From assembly GCA_947652605.1 (NCBI GenBank), contig OX393577.1:52414108-52478107 (forward strand): a stretch of 64,000 bases of DNA. The letters run 5' to 3'. The notes under the pieces were generated by a model. It saw only the letters and a list, made by a program, of their open reading frames with translations, did not search any database and was not told the origin of the DNA. Source of the stretch: Elmis aenea. Taxonomy: Eukaryota > Arthropoda > Insecta > Coleoptera > Elmidae. The position numbers were made by a program, and so were the translations under genes. This document shows, in pieces, positions 1 through 11,493 of the stretch; the first letter of the stretch is position 1, and each line of letters begins with the position of its first letter.

Positions 1-878
1 AGTATAATCAAATTAAACATAAAAATACCTAAAAATGATCTCCATAAATATTTTTGATACAACAATAAAGGAGATATGACACATTATTAATATGTCAAAA
101 AAAAACACTTTTTATTCAATAACTCGGAAACCGGAAACGATAGAATATTTTTGAAAACGGTTCTGAGTTTGTCTCAAAAAACTGCACATTTTTGGTAATT
201 TAACCGTTTCTCTATCTTAAATATTAAGCGAGATAAATATATGAAAATAAGAAATCAACGATATAGTCGGAATTAGCAGTAATGTAGAATATTGCTGTTT
301 TTCTTATGTTCAAAAATTTTTGATGTTCATCTCAACAACCTTGGTAACTTGTACCATGGGTTTTATAAGGTTTTACACCTTGTTTTTTTTTTGTTTTCAC
401 AGCCCACTATGATTTTCTTTTTAAAAAAACAACTAAAAAACCTTCATAACTTGGGTATTATTGAAAATAAATACATCAACCCTTATATATTTGGAATGAG
501 AAATAAATAAGGAAATTAAATAGGCCATAGCCAACTATCGCTCCCATTTAAAAAAAGGTAAGTTTGTGTCATAACTTTTTAACGGCGAGCGTACATTTTT
601 TTTTTTTTTTAGTATAATCAAATTAAACATAAAAATACCTAAAAATTATCTCTATAAATATTTTCGATATTTACAACAATAAAGGAGATATGACACATTA
701 TTAATATGACAAAAAAACACTTTTTATTCAATAACTCAAAAACCGGAAATGATAAAATATTTTTGAAAACGGTTCTGAGTGTCTTAAAAAACTGCACATT
801 TTTGGTAATTTAACCGTTTCTCTATGTTAAATATTAACCGAGATACCCATGCAATCCCATCGAATTTGGACCACCCTG
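1..878. mobile_element. Truncated arms of the CAGGGTGGTCC palindromic element family
   Basis: Positions 1-236 and 611-846 are near-identical direct copies of one arm. The second runs to the family terminus at 878 (ACCACCCTG after ATACCCATGC). The complete copy is at 24384-25605. The block lies in an intron of the EHBP1 homologue and is cut by the window edge. Short ORFs here have no coding character. Confidence 0.75.
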
Positions 879-890
879 AACTATCTTCAA

Positions 891-938
891 CAGTATTCTA
901 CATATTTGTCTGTTTCCATACTTTTGCGCGGCACTGTA
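891..938. repeat. Solo terminal repeat of a Tc1/mariner-like element
   Basis: Ends TTTTGCGCGGCACTGTA, a terminal type common in Tc1/mariner. Close relatives stand alone at 9606-9655 and 30850-30899. No transposase lies nearby. Confidence 0.55.
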
Positions 939-1085
939 GATACTCGACTTTCAAAGAAAATCGTGATTTACTACACAAAATGGAGAATCTCATAAGACTT
1001 ATTTTTTTAATCTTAAATATCTTTGTTTTATTTGAAGATATTAACACACAATAACGCACTGTATTATAGAAGATATAAAACTTAC

Positions 1086-4000
1086 TGCTAATTGGAGTGC
1101 TGGCAAAATCAGATCCCGATAAACTATTCGTCATTAGTTGGATTTGTTGCGAGACCTCGTTTATGCTGTTTTTCATCGAATTGTCACTCAAAGAAAAATC
1201 TTCATCTTCAAAATCCTCTAGTGGGGCGATGTCGCTATTATTATTTACAGACATTAACGATGCCATTGACTGCATATCTTCATCGCTAAAATTTAAAAAG
1301 AACATGTTTCACTGCTTTCAATAATTATAGCACAAAATAGAGGGGCTTTCTCTTTGGGGCTTGCTTCATATAAAGTCATGGCCTACTAGAATCTATTAAA
1401 AAATATAAGTTTACTTCATATCTCAAAATACAAGGTCGTTAAAAATTTATAAACTGTTTTAAATTAAGCATAAAACTGTTTATAAAAAAACCTATGTATA
1501 TCATTTAGTTTTATTTTTATGATTAAGAAGTTAAAGTAAATTTTCAAAAACGATAAAATTTCACTTTTCGTCTGTAATGCCAAAATGAAAAATGATTTAA
1601 AAAATCTGATAACACGGGCGTTTTTATTTTAAAAAATAACCCAAGACACTGATATTAGACTTTTGCGAACGATTACGGTAACCGAGATACCCCATAAAAC
1701 AATCAGATTTGGTCCACCCTGTATTTTAGTTTTAGTTTAAAATAAAACGTTAAATTTTTGTAAAAACATTTTGCGTACTTGTGAGTTGAATTTCTATGAG
1801 TTCTCAAAAATTATTTTGAAATTATGTAAATTTATTCTGGTTCCGTTTAATAGCTAAACCCTTTGGAGCTCAGTGGTTCCACCGTGGAACCACAAATATC
1901 AAAATTATTTCTCAGCGGCTTGGTAAGCGTTAGCCGGAACCACCACCGGCAATAGCTCATAGCATAGGTTAGTTTTAACTCGCAACTTAGTTTGCACGTA
2001 TTTTCAATGCTGCGTCCGTAAATCCAGCATTTGAACATTGTATTTGGCAAGGGTGTAGTTGGTGTACAATAATTATTCATAAAAGTGTAAATTTATCAAC
2101 AATAATAAGTAAGTAATGCATTGTATTATAACTTTACCATATTAACTATATTACTCTATAAATATTTCGTTGAAAAATATAGATTTATTTATCTTTTTGC
2201 CGTTTTAATTACATGGTTCCATATGGTACCACTAGACCTAGAAAAGGCAGAAAAAATATTTCTACAGATTTCGAAAACGAAAAGAAAATTAATAAAAGAG
2301 GAGATTTCGATTGGAGGATAAGTCAGGAAGGTATCTTAGCATTGAGATGGATGGATAAGAAGCCCATCTTATTTCTTAGCAATTTTCACAACCCGAATGA
2401 CGAAGAAAATGTTCAAAGAAAGCAAGAAGACGGGAAGTAAAGAAACAGTGAAATGCCTAAAATTAGTAAAAAATTTACAATCGACACATGGGATATGTAG
2501 ATAAGACGGATATGCTAAAGCTTGCTACGATCTAGATCGGAAAAGTAAAAAATGGTGGCATAGAATTTTCTGAAATTTTTTAGATTTGACAGTTGTCAAT
2601 GCTTTTATAATCTTTAAATTAAGCTGGAACAGCAATATCTTTGAAAGATTTTAAATTGGTTGTGGCAAGTGGTCTAATAGGAGCTGAAGTCGAAATGCCA
2701 CAGAAAAATAAATTTTTCATGAAAAATAAATTTGTTTCTATTGCCTAGTGGTTACTTATTGGAACCATCTGTTTTTGTAAAAACTGTACATTAAAAAAAA
2801 TTTTGTTCAATAAATTTGTGTGTTATATGTCCATTTTTCTCTAAAAATCCTAACAAAATCCAATTCCTTAGGAAAAAATTAACTTCGTCCTCAAAGGGTT
2901 AAGTATTCATGTTATCACACATTTAAAAAAAAAAAAATTGATAAGCTATATGGAACTACATTTTATTGTTTTTACTTTAAACTTCATCTAAAATTAATAA
3001 AATATTTACTTTGTGAAATTTTGTGTAACATTTTATTTAATAGGAAGTAAATTATTTTAGGTACATCAAGGAAAAATAGTGACTGTTTTAATTCTTAATA
3101 AACCTTATTGGTGGATTGAAACAAATGAACAATAATTGTTGTTCAGAAAGCATTCAAATATAACGCCTGCTCTATATTTAATATTCAGAGTTAAATAAAA
3201 CCAAAAAAATCAAAATAAGAGATCAGTGGCGTACGCAGGGGAGGGGATTAGGAGGATAAATCACCCCCGAAAATTTTAAAACGATTGAAATTATAATTAC
3301 TGCATTTCAAAACATATAAAATACATTTAAAATATATTATATGTTTGTATATTTTACTGATAAATGCTATTTTTGGGTACGTTTGACATTACAAATTAAA
3401 AAAAAATGCCTATAGCACTGTTAACCGGGAGGCTACCGCCCCCCCCTGGGCCCCCCGCAACTTTTCCTTACAACTCACTTTTTGTGTCTTGGCCCCTAGG
3501 TCATTTTCTAATTTTACCATTACCATGCCCGGGGTTTGAAATAAGTCAGTTTTATTTTTGCAAATTAAAACAATATCCCCCCCTGAAATATTTTTCTGCG
3601 TACGCCACTGTAAGAGATCCCCAAGTCATGCTAATGCTAGTGAACCTAGTTCTATTAATTTGTAAAATATTTAAACTGCTAGAAGTAAATTACTTACGTT
3701 GCTTTTCCCTCTCTTAAAAATACGCAGGAGAGTGTACATTCTAATTTGGCCGCAGTAATTTTTTTACTTGTAGGTTTGAATGTTAATTGCATCTGCTGTT
3801 GTGTTGACTCAATGCTGGCATACTTCCGCATGTTAACATGAGTGACGGCTAGCTGCCTCCTTTTTCCCGTCGGCGCCACCTGAAAAATTGTTGTACAACA
3901 AAAAATTAAATCTAGTATTGCAAAAAACCATGTTTAACTTTTCATGACAGTACTATTAAATCCTTCTAAAAAAGCATTATCTTCCTTAAAATTTTTATGA

Positions 4001-5372
4001 ATGAAAATTTTCAAAACTAATTTTTAACAGATAAATTTCAATAGCTTTTTGTACTTTTAACATCCACACTCAAGAATTTGGACATACTTAGAATATTAAA
4101 ATGTTTTCAATGTTAAAAACAAGAAACGAAGTAAATTATAGTTTGTCTCAGACTTAAACTGTACAAGTAAGGAGTAATTGTTTATAATAAATCACAGCAA
4201 CATCAACATGTGTAGTATCAAATCAAGGTCATCACAGACAAATTAACAGTAAAATAGATCCTAGAACTATAAACACTTTTTTTTTTGTTACAAATGACGT
4301 TTTCAATACTGATAGAAGTAAATGCTACACAATTAAAACAAGATAATTTAAACGTAATTACAATGATTTATAATAAAAATAAATATAAAATAGACGTGAA
4401 ATAATTTATGGAGAATATTTTATGATACAATGTAAACGAAAAATTGTTTTCAAATCAATTCTTAATTAAACCCTTTGTAAGCTTGCTTAAGAGTATCTCG
4501 TAATATTTATGCAAATTTGATTTATTTATGACATCCAATAAAATGTAAGGAATTAAAAATTATCAGTAATAAATACTATATACAAACTGATAACACACTT
4601 ATTATATGAAAAACATACATCTTCAATAACAAAACTCCAATCTTTATCTTCAAGTTCATTGGTACGAGGATCTTTGAAAAGTGTTACAGATACTTGATGA
4701 TTTTCTGGCAAAGGCCAAACTACGAGCCCTTTGTAAGCATTTTGCAGTGTAGGTTCCCATTGCATCGGTGTTGATGCAACACGTCTTGATCTACGTGACC
4801 ACACGATAGATAATTTGTGAGGTTCCCTGGAGGTTAAAAAACACTAAATATAATTAACAGTATCATTTTTGTTTATTTGTGAATACTAGCCCTTACTAAT
4901 TATTAAAAAAACATTCCTTACTATAAAAGACGGTTAGTTATCGATGATAATTCATGCACTTAATTATTAAGTGAAAATTAATTAACTTCTGTAAGAAAGT
5001 GTGACTGTTGCAGTGCAGTGATAATCAGTCACACTTAAGCATACACAGCTTTATTGGCTATGACTATTGCTGGTAAAGCAGACTATCACATATTTGGTTT
5101 ACCACTTCTAAATAAATTAAGTTTTAAAAATTTTCTTTATATATGTTTAAACATAATTTAGCCTTCAATTGACAAAGACAATTTGGTCAAAATAATATGA
5201 AACCCAAAAGATTTTATTATTTTTAATTAATAATTGCTAAATAAACTCATAAATTCCAAAAACTTACCATTTTGATGAAAATTCAAAAGAAAGTTGATGA
5301 TATGATACTGTAAATTGAAATTTTACTGCAAGCTTATTTACTCTTTGAAGTCGTTTCCATACAGATCCCATG
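1086..5372 (-). CDS. Ehbp1: EH domain-binding protein 1 (EHBP1) homologue, 5' part, four coding exons
   Basis: Endocytic adaptor family that links EHD ATPases, actin and Rab GTPases to membranes. Coding exons on the minus strand are 5371-5268 (ATG at 5371; an acceptor lies directly before it at 5372, so a 5' UTR exon is expected upstream), 4826-4619, 3879-3698 and 1285-1086. The phases 2, 0, 2, 1 join cleanly, giving 231 residues before the gene leaves the window on the left. The protein opens MGSVWKRLQRVNK and carries the N-terminal C2 (NT-C2) domain: VWSRRSRR, the GLVVWPLPEN stretch, VTLFKDP, SFVIEDV and CVFLREGKAT. Exon 4 has the family continuation DEDMQSMASLM followed by an acidic region. 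The CH domain and C-terminal bMERB region expected for the family would lie beyond position 1. Introns hold a piggyBac relic and a hAT MITE. The family call is firm; the complete length is unknown. Confidence 0.93.
1680..1722. repeat. Eroded right terminus of a palindromic element
   Basis: ACCGAGATACCCC followed by GGTCCACCCTGTAT matches the right end of the 24384-25605 family. The rest of the element is missing. The flanking stretch 1286-1679 shows nothing else. Confidence 0.5.
1854..2902 (+). mobile_element. Degenerate piggyBac relic
   Basis: Right end CTCAAAGGGTTAA and left end TAAACCCTTTGGAG form imperfect inverted termini next to TTAA (2899-2902). Between 2213 and 2440 a frame encodes piggyBac transposase pieces: RGDFDWRISQEGILALRW and MDKKPILFLSNFHNP. 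The catalytic regions are absent or scrambled, so it is inactive. It sits in an EHBP1 intron. Family differs from the copy at 54599. Confidence 0.7.
3224..3610. mobile_element. hAT-type MITE with TAAGAGAT duplication
   Basis: Terminal repeats CAGTGGCGTACGCAG and CTGCGTACGCCACTG are flanked by perfect 8-bp duplications TAAGAGAT at 3216-3223 and 3611-3618. The 387-bp body has C-rich patches but no coding sequence. The 8-bp duplication and CAGTGG ends fit hAT. The next intron stretch, 3880-4618, holds nothing I recognise. Confidence 0.85.
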
Positions 5373-6374
5373 CTAGAATCACCAACACAAGAAAACATTG
5401 TTAGAATTCAATATGCTACAAGCAGTTCTATCGCATATAATAAAGAAATTGACGACCAAATAGTGTTTCAATATAATATAGGCAATAACAAACTGACTAC
5501 AGGATGAAACTATCTTCTTTAGATAAACATTCAGAAAAAAATCCCAAAACATAAATATCAACAAAAACGGAAATGATAAAAACAGAGCTGAAGTCATATG
5601 ATAATATGAATGGATATCTCGGTACAAAAAAATATAAAATTAAATAAATTGTATTGGTAGCTCATATTAAAAAATAGAAATGCATCAATTTACAATAAGA
5701 ACTTTGATATTGATATTAATTGTTAACCTTGCATAATGATTCACTTGACAGGGTCAAAATTTGAGATTTGAACTTCATCCAAGTAAATTTACGCATTTGT
5801 TAATAAATTGTATAAAATTATTACCTTTGCGATTATTAAAACTTATTAACACATTATGATGAAATAACACTTGAATATACAATCATTTACTTTGAAACTA
5901 ACAAATACAAAAAGAGTAATAACATTTACTTAGCTTGACATTTAAGATGGTTACTGTTTCTGTCACTGTCATTGACAGAATAGTCAAATGTTTTCGGAAA
6001 CGTTCAGAAACTTATCCATAACATAATAGTACGTACCACAAAACAGAATAGTAAAAATATCATCTTTCTCAACTACTGTGTAAAAAGTGAATTTGTATGA
6101 AACAATTTTGAGCAATCAGTACACTGTTGTATAAAATATAGAATTTAGCAATAATTGCTGACGAAACAAAAGGGGAAAAAATCAACCCAAAATGATTGGG
6201 TTTTGATAAGAATTATCGACCAAACCTTGTATACAATTTCATAACTTTCAGTAATTCAACATACCAACCGAACTTTCTAGTAACGTCACAAAAAATATCT
6301 AGTGTCCGCTGGTGTCCGCATAACCTAGAATTACTAACAAATGTCGAAGTCGTTAAAATATAAATTACAACAAA
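5373..6374. promoter_or_regulatory. Shared intergenic region between the EHBP1 and BUD13 genes
   Basis: About 1 kb separates the two divergent start codons. It must contain the first 5' UTR exon of the EHBP1 gene, because a splice acceptor abuts that start codon, and the BUD13 promoter. Around 5930-6010 the sequence is less AT-rich than its surroundings. I see no TATA box or transposon end here. A bidirectional promoter is inferred from the arrangement only. Confidence 0.45.
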
Positions 6375-8588
6375 ATGACAGCTATTAATCAGAAAGAGTA
6401 TTTAAAGAAATACTTATCGATTGGGAAGGACCCCGGAAAGAAAAAGAAAAAAAAGAAGCTAAAACCCACCAGTGCTAGGTACCTATGCTTGTTTTATTGC
6501 AATGTAAGTAAAAGCTAAATTTTCATTTCTTAGGGTAAAAATAATAGACGATGACATTGATGATTGTCAGTTCAGTGGAAATCTTGAGGACGATCTCTTT
6601 GGATTAATGGAAGATGCCCCACAAATTGTTGGTGTAATAGATGATCGTCCGTTACACCTTCGAATTGATGATTATCGAAAAAGTGACTTGTGGAAACCAA
6701 TTCAGTCTTCTGAAATTGTTGAAGATGAAAAAGATCAAGGTAAGTGCTAAAAATACTGTACTCCAAAGACTTTTTATCATTTCAGTCATTTCACTTACAG
6801 ATACAAATATAAATAAATGTAAATTAAGTGTGATAAAAGGACTTAAAGAGTTACCCAGTAAAAGTAATGATAATTTGCCGCTTAGACAAATGTTATCAAA
6901 GAGTATAGATGGCAAAAACGTTCATCTTTTGAAAAACTTAATAGAAACAGGACACGGTTCATCTTCCTCATATAAAAACATTCACCGATCTTCATTAGGT
7001 AAAAGCAGATTTGATATTAGTCCACCCAGGCAGAGAAATAAACATGACAGCTCAAATGATGAAAGTCCACAAAGGAAAATAAATAAAGGACAAGATGATA
7101 ATAGTCCACCCAGAAGTAGGAATAAGTATACAATGAGTGACAGTAGCCCACCTAGAAGGAGAAACAACAAAGATGATATTAGTCCGCCTAAAACTAAAAG
7201 CAGGTTTAGAGATGATAGTAGTCCACCAAGAAAAAGAAATTATTCAAGTATCGATAACAGCCCGCTAAGAAATAAAAATAAACTTAGAGAGACCGATAAC
7301 AGTCCACCTAGAAGAAAAAATTATGCGGGAGAAGATAGCAGCCCACCCAGAAGAAAAATTGATACAAGAGATGATAGCAGTCTATCTCGACGAAGAAATG
7401 ATGCGAGAGAAGATAGAAGTCCACCTCGAAGAAGAAATAATGTGAGAGAAGATAGCAGTCCACCTAGAAGGAGAAATAATGCAAAAGAAGATAGCAGTCC
7501 ACCTCGAAGAAAAAATAATGCCAGAGAAGATAGCAGTCCTCCTAGAAAAAGAAATAGGATAATCGAAGAGAATAGTTCTCCATCAAGACATAAAAATAAG
7601 TTGAGAGGTAAAGATGACTGCAGTCCGTGGATAAACAGAAATAAAACTAGAAGTGATGGTAGTTTAACTATATTAACATCAGAGGCCAAAGACAGAGAAA
7701 CCAGCCCTTCCAGGAATAAAAGTAATACCAGAGATAATACTAACAGTCCACCTAGGAGAAAAAACAAATTTCAGAGTGATGAAAGCAGAAGTGGAACATC
7801 AAGTTCAAGTAATGCTTTGGATAAAGTCAGGGAATGGGATCAAGACATACGTAGTAACAGGCATAATTCAGAGAAAAATAGTGATAAATTGGAGACCAAG
7901 AAAATGATGAAAACGTTAGATGGAAAAACGGCAGGTTTACAAAATGCTCGTGACTTAGTTACAGAAACTAGAGCGTTTCGACAACGTGAAAACGAACTGT
8001 TTAGTAACATGTCCGCAGAAGTATCGGGTGTAAATGCTCAAACTATTAAAAGAGATCGCAATACTGGTAAAGTTCGTGATACAGCTAAGGAAGCTGAAGA
8101 GCAAAGAGAAAAACAAATGAGAGAAAAAGAAACTAAAGAAAAATATACTCGATGGGGGAAGGGTTTAAAACAAGTCGAAGATCAGAATGAAAAAGTGGCC
8201 CAAGATTTATATGAAATGACTAAACCACTAGCAAGATATGCTGACGATGAGGATTTGGAACGACATCTTAAAGAACAGGAAAGAGAAGGTGATCCTATGT
8301 TAGCCTATTTAAGAAAAAAGAAGAAGAAGGACATAGTAACTAGTGGAAAACCTAGTAAGTACTACATTTACAGGAATGTTAATATTTTTTTAAATTTTAT
8401 CATTATTCCTTACAGTTACACCACAATTTGAAGGAGAATTTATGCCAAATCGTTTTGGTATTCGTCCAGGACATAGGTGGGATGGTGTTGATCGTTCAAA
8501 TGGGTATGAAAAGAAGTGGATCCAAGTTCAAAACGCCAAACACGCACAACAAGAAGAAATCTATAAATGGAGTACAGAAGATATGTAG
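6375..8588 (+). CDS. BUD13: BUD13 homologue, RES-complex pre-mRNA splicing factor
   Basis: Nuclear protein of the retention and splicing (RES) complex that joins the activated spliceosome. Exons 6375-6478, 6534-6739, 6801-8354 and 8416-8588 splice at GT-AG sites to 678 codons plus stop. The start [15 protein letters not shown] matches the family N-terminus (EYLKRYLS in human). Exon 2 carries the VKIIDDD box. Exon 3 encodes a long Arg/Ser/Pro region with many SPPRR(R/K)N units. The conserved C-terminal domain then follows: [44 protein letters not shown], and in exon 4 [19 protein letters not shown] ending KWSTEDM. It is longer than human BUD13 because of the SPPRR array. Three of its introns are 55-61 nt. 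It lies head-to-head with the EHBP1 gene. A poly(A) signal AATAAA is at 8721-8726. Confidence 0.96.
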
Positions 8589-8934
8589 TGTCATTAAATT
8601 TTTAATCGAACATATAAAAACATTCGTTTGAACTGGTAGTGATTACGTTAAGCTGATTTTAAGATTACAATATTTTTTTAATGTACAACTTAATTATTTT
8701 AAGACTTAAAGTTATTGTGAAATAAAGTAGTTATTTATGTTATAATTACATTTGTACATAATGTTGAATTTAATGAAATCTAAAAATCTAGAACTGTTTT
8801 AATGAAATATAGCATATAAAAAAAGTTTATAATAATGAAAATTACTGGATTTACAATATTTAGATGCTGTGAGGCTATCAAACAAGGAGCATTCGATACT
8901 GTTGTAATTTTGTGTATAAGTAGAAAAGAATAGA
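8589..8934. other. BUD13 3' UTR and spacer
   Basis: AT-rich sequence containing the BUD13 poly(A) signal. No other feature seen up to the MITE that starts at 8935. Confidence 0.5.
8721..8726 (+). terminator. Poly(A) signal of the BUD13 gene
   Basis: Canonical AATAAA 133 nt after the BUD13 stop codon. The next 200 bases show no other gene. Confidence 0.7.
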
Positions 8935-9193
8935 GAAAACCAGATCTCTCCTCCCACTTAGACATAATACCCGTTGTGAGGGGTTTCTATGGCCCTACCA
9001 TTACCCACATTTTGAAAACCCTCCACAACACCCTTTCATGAGGAATTTTATACCCCTGCCATTATCCCCGTTTTTGAAAATCCTCCTACCATAAGGGCTG
9101 ATTTGTGAAGCTCCCACTAAAAACCCCTACAAAAGGGTGTTAAGGGAGGGGAAGGATGTCTAAATGGGAGGAGGGTGCTGGTGCTGGTTTTCC
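8935..9193. repeat. Inverted-repeat MITE
   Basis: Left GAAAACCAG...CTCCTCCCA and right TGGGAGGAGG...CTGGTTTTCCC are complementary with small gaps. The 259-bp interior is unusually rich in C/G runs for this window. No coding sequence. Duplication not clear. Confidence 0.55.
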
Positions 9194-9605
9194 CTAGGGT
9201 AGCTCTAGTTAAACCAAGCATAAATTCGCTCTATGTAATATTTTTTAAATGTACCTAGCTAAGGCAGTGTTTATTAAACTATTGTCAATCTAATCTTCAA
9301 ACGAATATCTACTGCCTTTTTAATGAAATTAAATGTTAAAAAAAATTAAGTGTTGTATTGCTCAAAATTTTCATAAAAACGTACATTTTACAAAAACGGT
9401 TAACTTTAGACCCATCCAACAAAATACATTTTTTGAAGTAAATTTGAAGACAAATCTAAAAACAAAAATATATGTGCCATTCCATTAAAAATTCTTGTTT
9501 TAGTTCGTTTCTGGTTGAACTAGAAGTTGTATTGCAACCTCAGTATTTTCATCCGAAAAGTACGATAACGTTAAGATACCAAATTTCATTGTAGTATCTC
9601 TAATG

Positions 9606-9655
9606 GTGTTTTAAATATTTGTCTCTTTCCATATTTTTGCGCAGCACTGTATATT
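9606..9655. repeat. Solo Tc1/mariner-like terminus
   Basis: ATTTGTCTCTTTCC then TTTTTGCGCAGCACTGTA repeats the end seen at 891-938 and 30850-30899. It abuts the palindromic element at 9662. Confidence 0.5.
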
Positions 9656-9661
9656 TAATGT

Positions 9662-10346
9662 CAGGGTTAGGACAAAGGCCCGGAATAGTTGATTATCTTA
9701 GTCATTTTCAATTTTTGTTTTCTGAAATTTGGCTCGATTATATGGTCAAAACCAGGATTTATAAATATTTTAAATTTTTTTGCATGTCCGGTTTAGCAGG
9801 AAATGCCCCCAAATTAATTTTTTTACATTTAATTACATTTTTAGATGCAGAATAAAAATCACATTCAAAAATATCAACGGTTTTATTTTAAAATAAAGTT
9901 AAAAATAGTTAATAAAAAACTAACACAAAATCAAGATACATGTAACTACTGACCGTTTGTTGACAAATTTCATTGTTCATAAAACGGGCCGGGCACCTGA
10001 CCAACACATCATCAAAATCAATAAAATTTGACCATTAACTGACAAGTTACAGGTATATAGATTTTGAGTTTAATTTTTTAATTTTATTCTTTCTTTTTAC
10101 ATTAAACCCTTTGATGTTTCTAAATGTAATTTTTTATTCTGTGTTCAAAAACGTAAAAATATACAGGGTGTTACATTTAAAAACAATTGGTTGGTCACTT
10201 CCTGCTAAACCGAAAATGCATACAATTAAAAACAGCAGCAATAAACTCTTTGTATTTGAACATAATATTCAAGTCATATTAAAAAAAAAAAACGGTTTGA
10301 AAATAACTAAGATAATCAACTGTTTCCGAACTTTCTCCTAACCCTG
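9662..10346. mobile_element. Palindromic element with CAGGGTTAGGA termini
   Basis: Left CAGGGTTAGGACAAAGG and right CTTTCTCCTAACCCTG are inverted, and the complementarity continues through both arms (for example GATTATCTTAGTCATTTTC against GAAAATAACTAAGATAATC). Length 685 bp. A CAGGGTGTT-type terminus is embedded near 10163. No coding sequence. Confidence 0.65.
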
Positions 10347-10428
10347 TACCTACTTATAGGCCCCAACTTCGGATGATCTTATCAGATCATCAATTATTGC
10401 TGATATAGTAATCAGAACTAGAGGTCTT

Positions 10429-10617
10429 TTAAGATAAACTGAACTGCAAAATGTGCAAAGACGGGATGGCGGTTGAAATGAAGACCTTTTTGAAGTTGTT
10501 ATATTATAATAAGTTATAGCCCCGTTGTTGAAATAGAAGTGTTTTTAGGTGGCGCAGTAATTAACCCTTTAGACAAGTTTTGGTTTCTGCATCACAGTTT
10601 ATCTTGAAAGACCTCTA
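10429..10617. repeat. Short MITE upstream of the Tim10 poly(A) site
   Basis: TAGAGGTCTTTTAAGATAAA at the left pairs with CAGTTTATCTTGAAAGACC at the right. Body 189 bp, noncoding. Confidence 0.5.
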
Positions 10618-10680
10618 CCTATGCAAATTCTGTTAGTTAGATTATATCTGACAAAATAATTTGAATGCTATTCATATTTC

Positions 10681-10686
10681 TTTATT
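10681..10686 (-). terminator. Poly(A) signal of the Tim10 unit
   Basis: The forward-strand TTTATT reads AATAAA on the minus strand, 57 nt after the Tim10 stop. It is the first such signal downstream of both cistrons. Confidence 0.65.
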
Positions 10687-10742
10687 TAATTATTCAACGA
10701 TAACGACTACATTTTATACACTATACAATGACAACAACAGAA

Positions 10743-11003
10743 TTATTTCTTTTTTAATAAATCTTCATCTTGCATTGATAATTGTCCAAGTTTTTTTCCA
10801 ATTCTTTCATGTATATCTAAAAATTTAGACACACACCTATCTATGCACACTGCTTCACCTTTGGCTATTTCTCCATCATTGTACACTGGTGGAATGCACT
10901 TTTTGTGGCAAGATGAAGTTAAACGATTGTACATATCGGCCATCATTTCGATTTCCAGCTCTTGAATTAACTGCAATTTTTGTGCTTCACTCTGTTGCGC
11001 CAT
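10743..11003 (-). CDS. Tim10: Mitochondrial intermembrane-space chaperone Tim10
   Basis: Small Tim protein that forms the hexameric Tim9-Tim10 chaperone and carries hydrophobic precursors across the intermembrane space to TIM22. The 86-residue ORF has the twin CX3C motif (C32/C36 and C53/C57: CHKKC and CIDRC), the GEIAKGE linker and the family C-terminus [18 protein letters not shown]. The first ATG in frame is at 11003. There is no intron. The stop codon of a second small ORF on the same strand lies only 23 nt upstream, so both are likely on one mRNA. A minus-strand AATAAA is at 10681-10686. Length and motifs are typical, and the identification is secure. Confidence 0.97.
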   Translation of the reverse strand: MAQQSEAQKLQLIQELEIEMMADMYNRLTSSCHKKCIPPVYNDGEIAKGEAVCIDRCVSKFLDIHERIGKKLGQLSMQDEDLLKKK

Positions 11004-11026
11004 TTGTTTAACGTTTATCAATACTT

Positions 11027-11263
11027 TTAATAACTAAATTTTCGTTCACTGGGTGTGTATTCACCTAAATTGGACGATCGCATACGTTCTCTAATTTTCA
11101 TATGCTCATAACGTTTCTTATCTATATCAGTTTTAGCTAAATAAAATGCATATATACCTCCACTAACTATTGCAGCCCTAAGAAAAAAATGATTTACCAA
11201 AGTAAGGTTAGAAACACGTAAAACTTACCAACACAATGAAATTTTGGTATGTTTAGTTACCAT
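11027..11263 (-). CDS. 61-residue single-pass membrane protein, upstream cistron of Tim10
   Basis: Two exons: 11263-11229 (12 codons) and 11177-11027, joined at TG|GTAAGT and TTAG|GG, giving 61 residues and a TAA stop at 11029-11027. The N-terminus has one hydrophobic segment, roughly residues 8-27 ([20 protein letters not shown]), followed by a charged, basic tail rich in Arg/Lys ([14 protein letters not shown]) ending SERKFSY. Size, topology and the Tim10 neighbour suggest a small mitochondrial membrane protein; that is inference, and I do not recognise the family. Splice sites and codon structure look real. It sits 23 nt before Tim10 with no poly(A) signal between them. Confidence 0.75.
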
Positions 11264-11493
11264 ACTTTAACAAACTTTGCTTCGTTTAGCGACAATCATT
11301 AAATGTATCAATTTTGATTTAGATTATAATTAAATGAACGTAATTACTAACTTCAATGTTCACTTCGCTTGGCTGTTACCACAGACACAGAACATACATA
11401 GAAATGACATAGAAGAAGATAGAACATATGACATTCGCGCTGCCAACCATAATAGATGCCATGGAAATAGATAATGCTGGATAATGCAACAAT
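11264..11493 (-). promoter_or_regulatory. Probable promoter region of the small-protein/Tim10 unit
   Basis: The 230 bases upstream of the first ATG of the Tim10 unit hold no repeat that I recognise and are less AT-rich than the rest. No TATA box is apparent. Assignment is by position only. Confidence 0.35.

Noticed and set aside
898..1305. Full 135-codon minus-strand frame as one exon
   Set aside because: Only 1086-1285 is EHBP1 coding. The frame runs upstream through the acceptor and downstream through a GTAAGT donor into a mariner-like terminus.
3406..3717. Proline-rich 103-codon frame on the plus strand
   Set aside because: It begins in the C-rich part of a hAT MITE and runs into an antisense EHBP1 exon; there is no coding signature.
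4985..5035. Short hairpin GTGTGACTG...CAGTCACAC
   Set aside because: Too short and isolated to name as a miRNA precursor or terminator without expression data.
7321..7767. 148-codon leucine-rich open frame on the minus strand
   Set aside because: It is the antisense of the BUD13 SPPRR repeat, which leaves the complementary frame open by composition.
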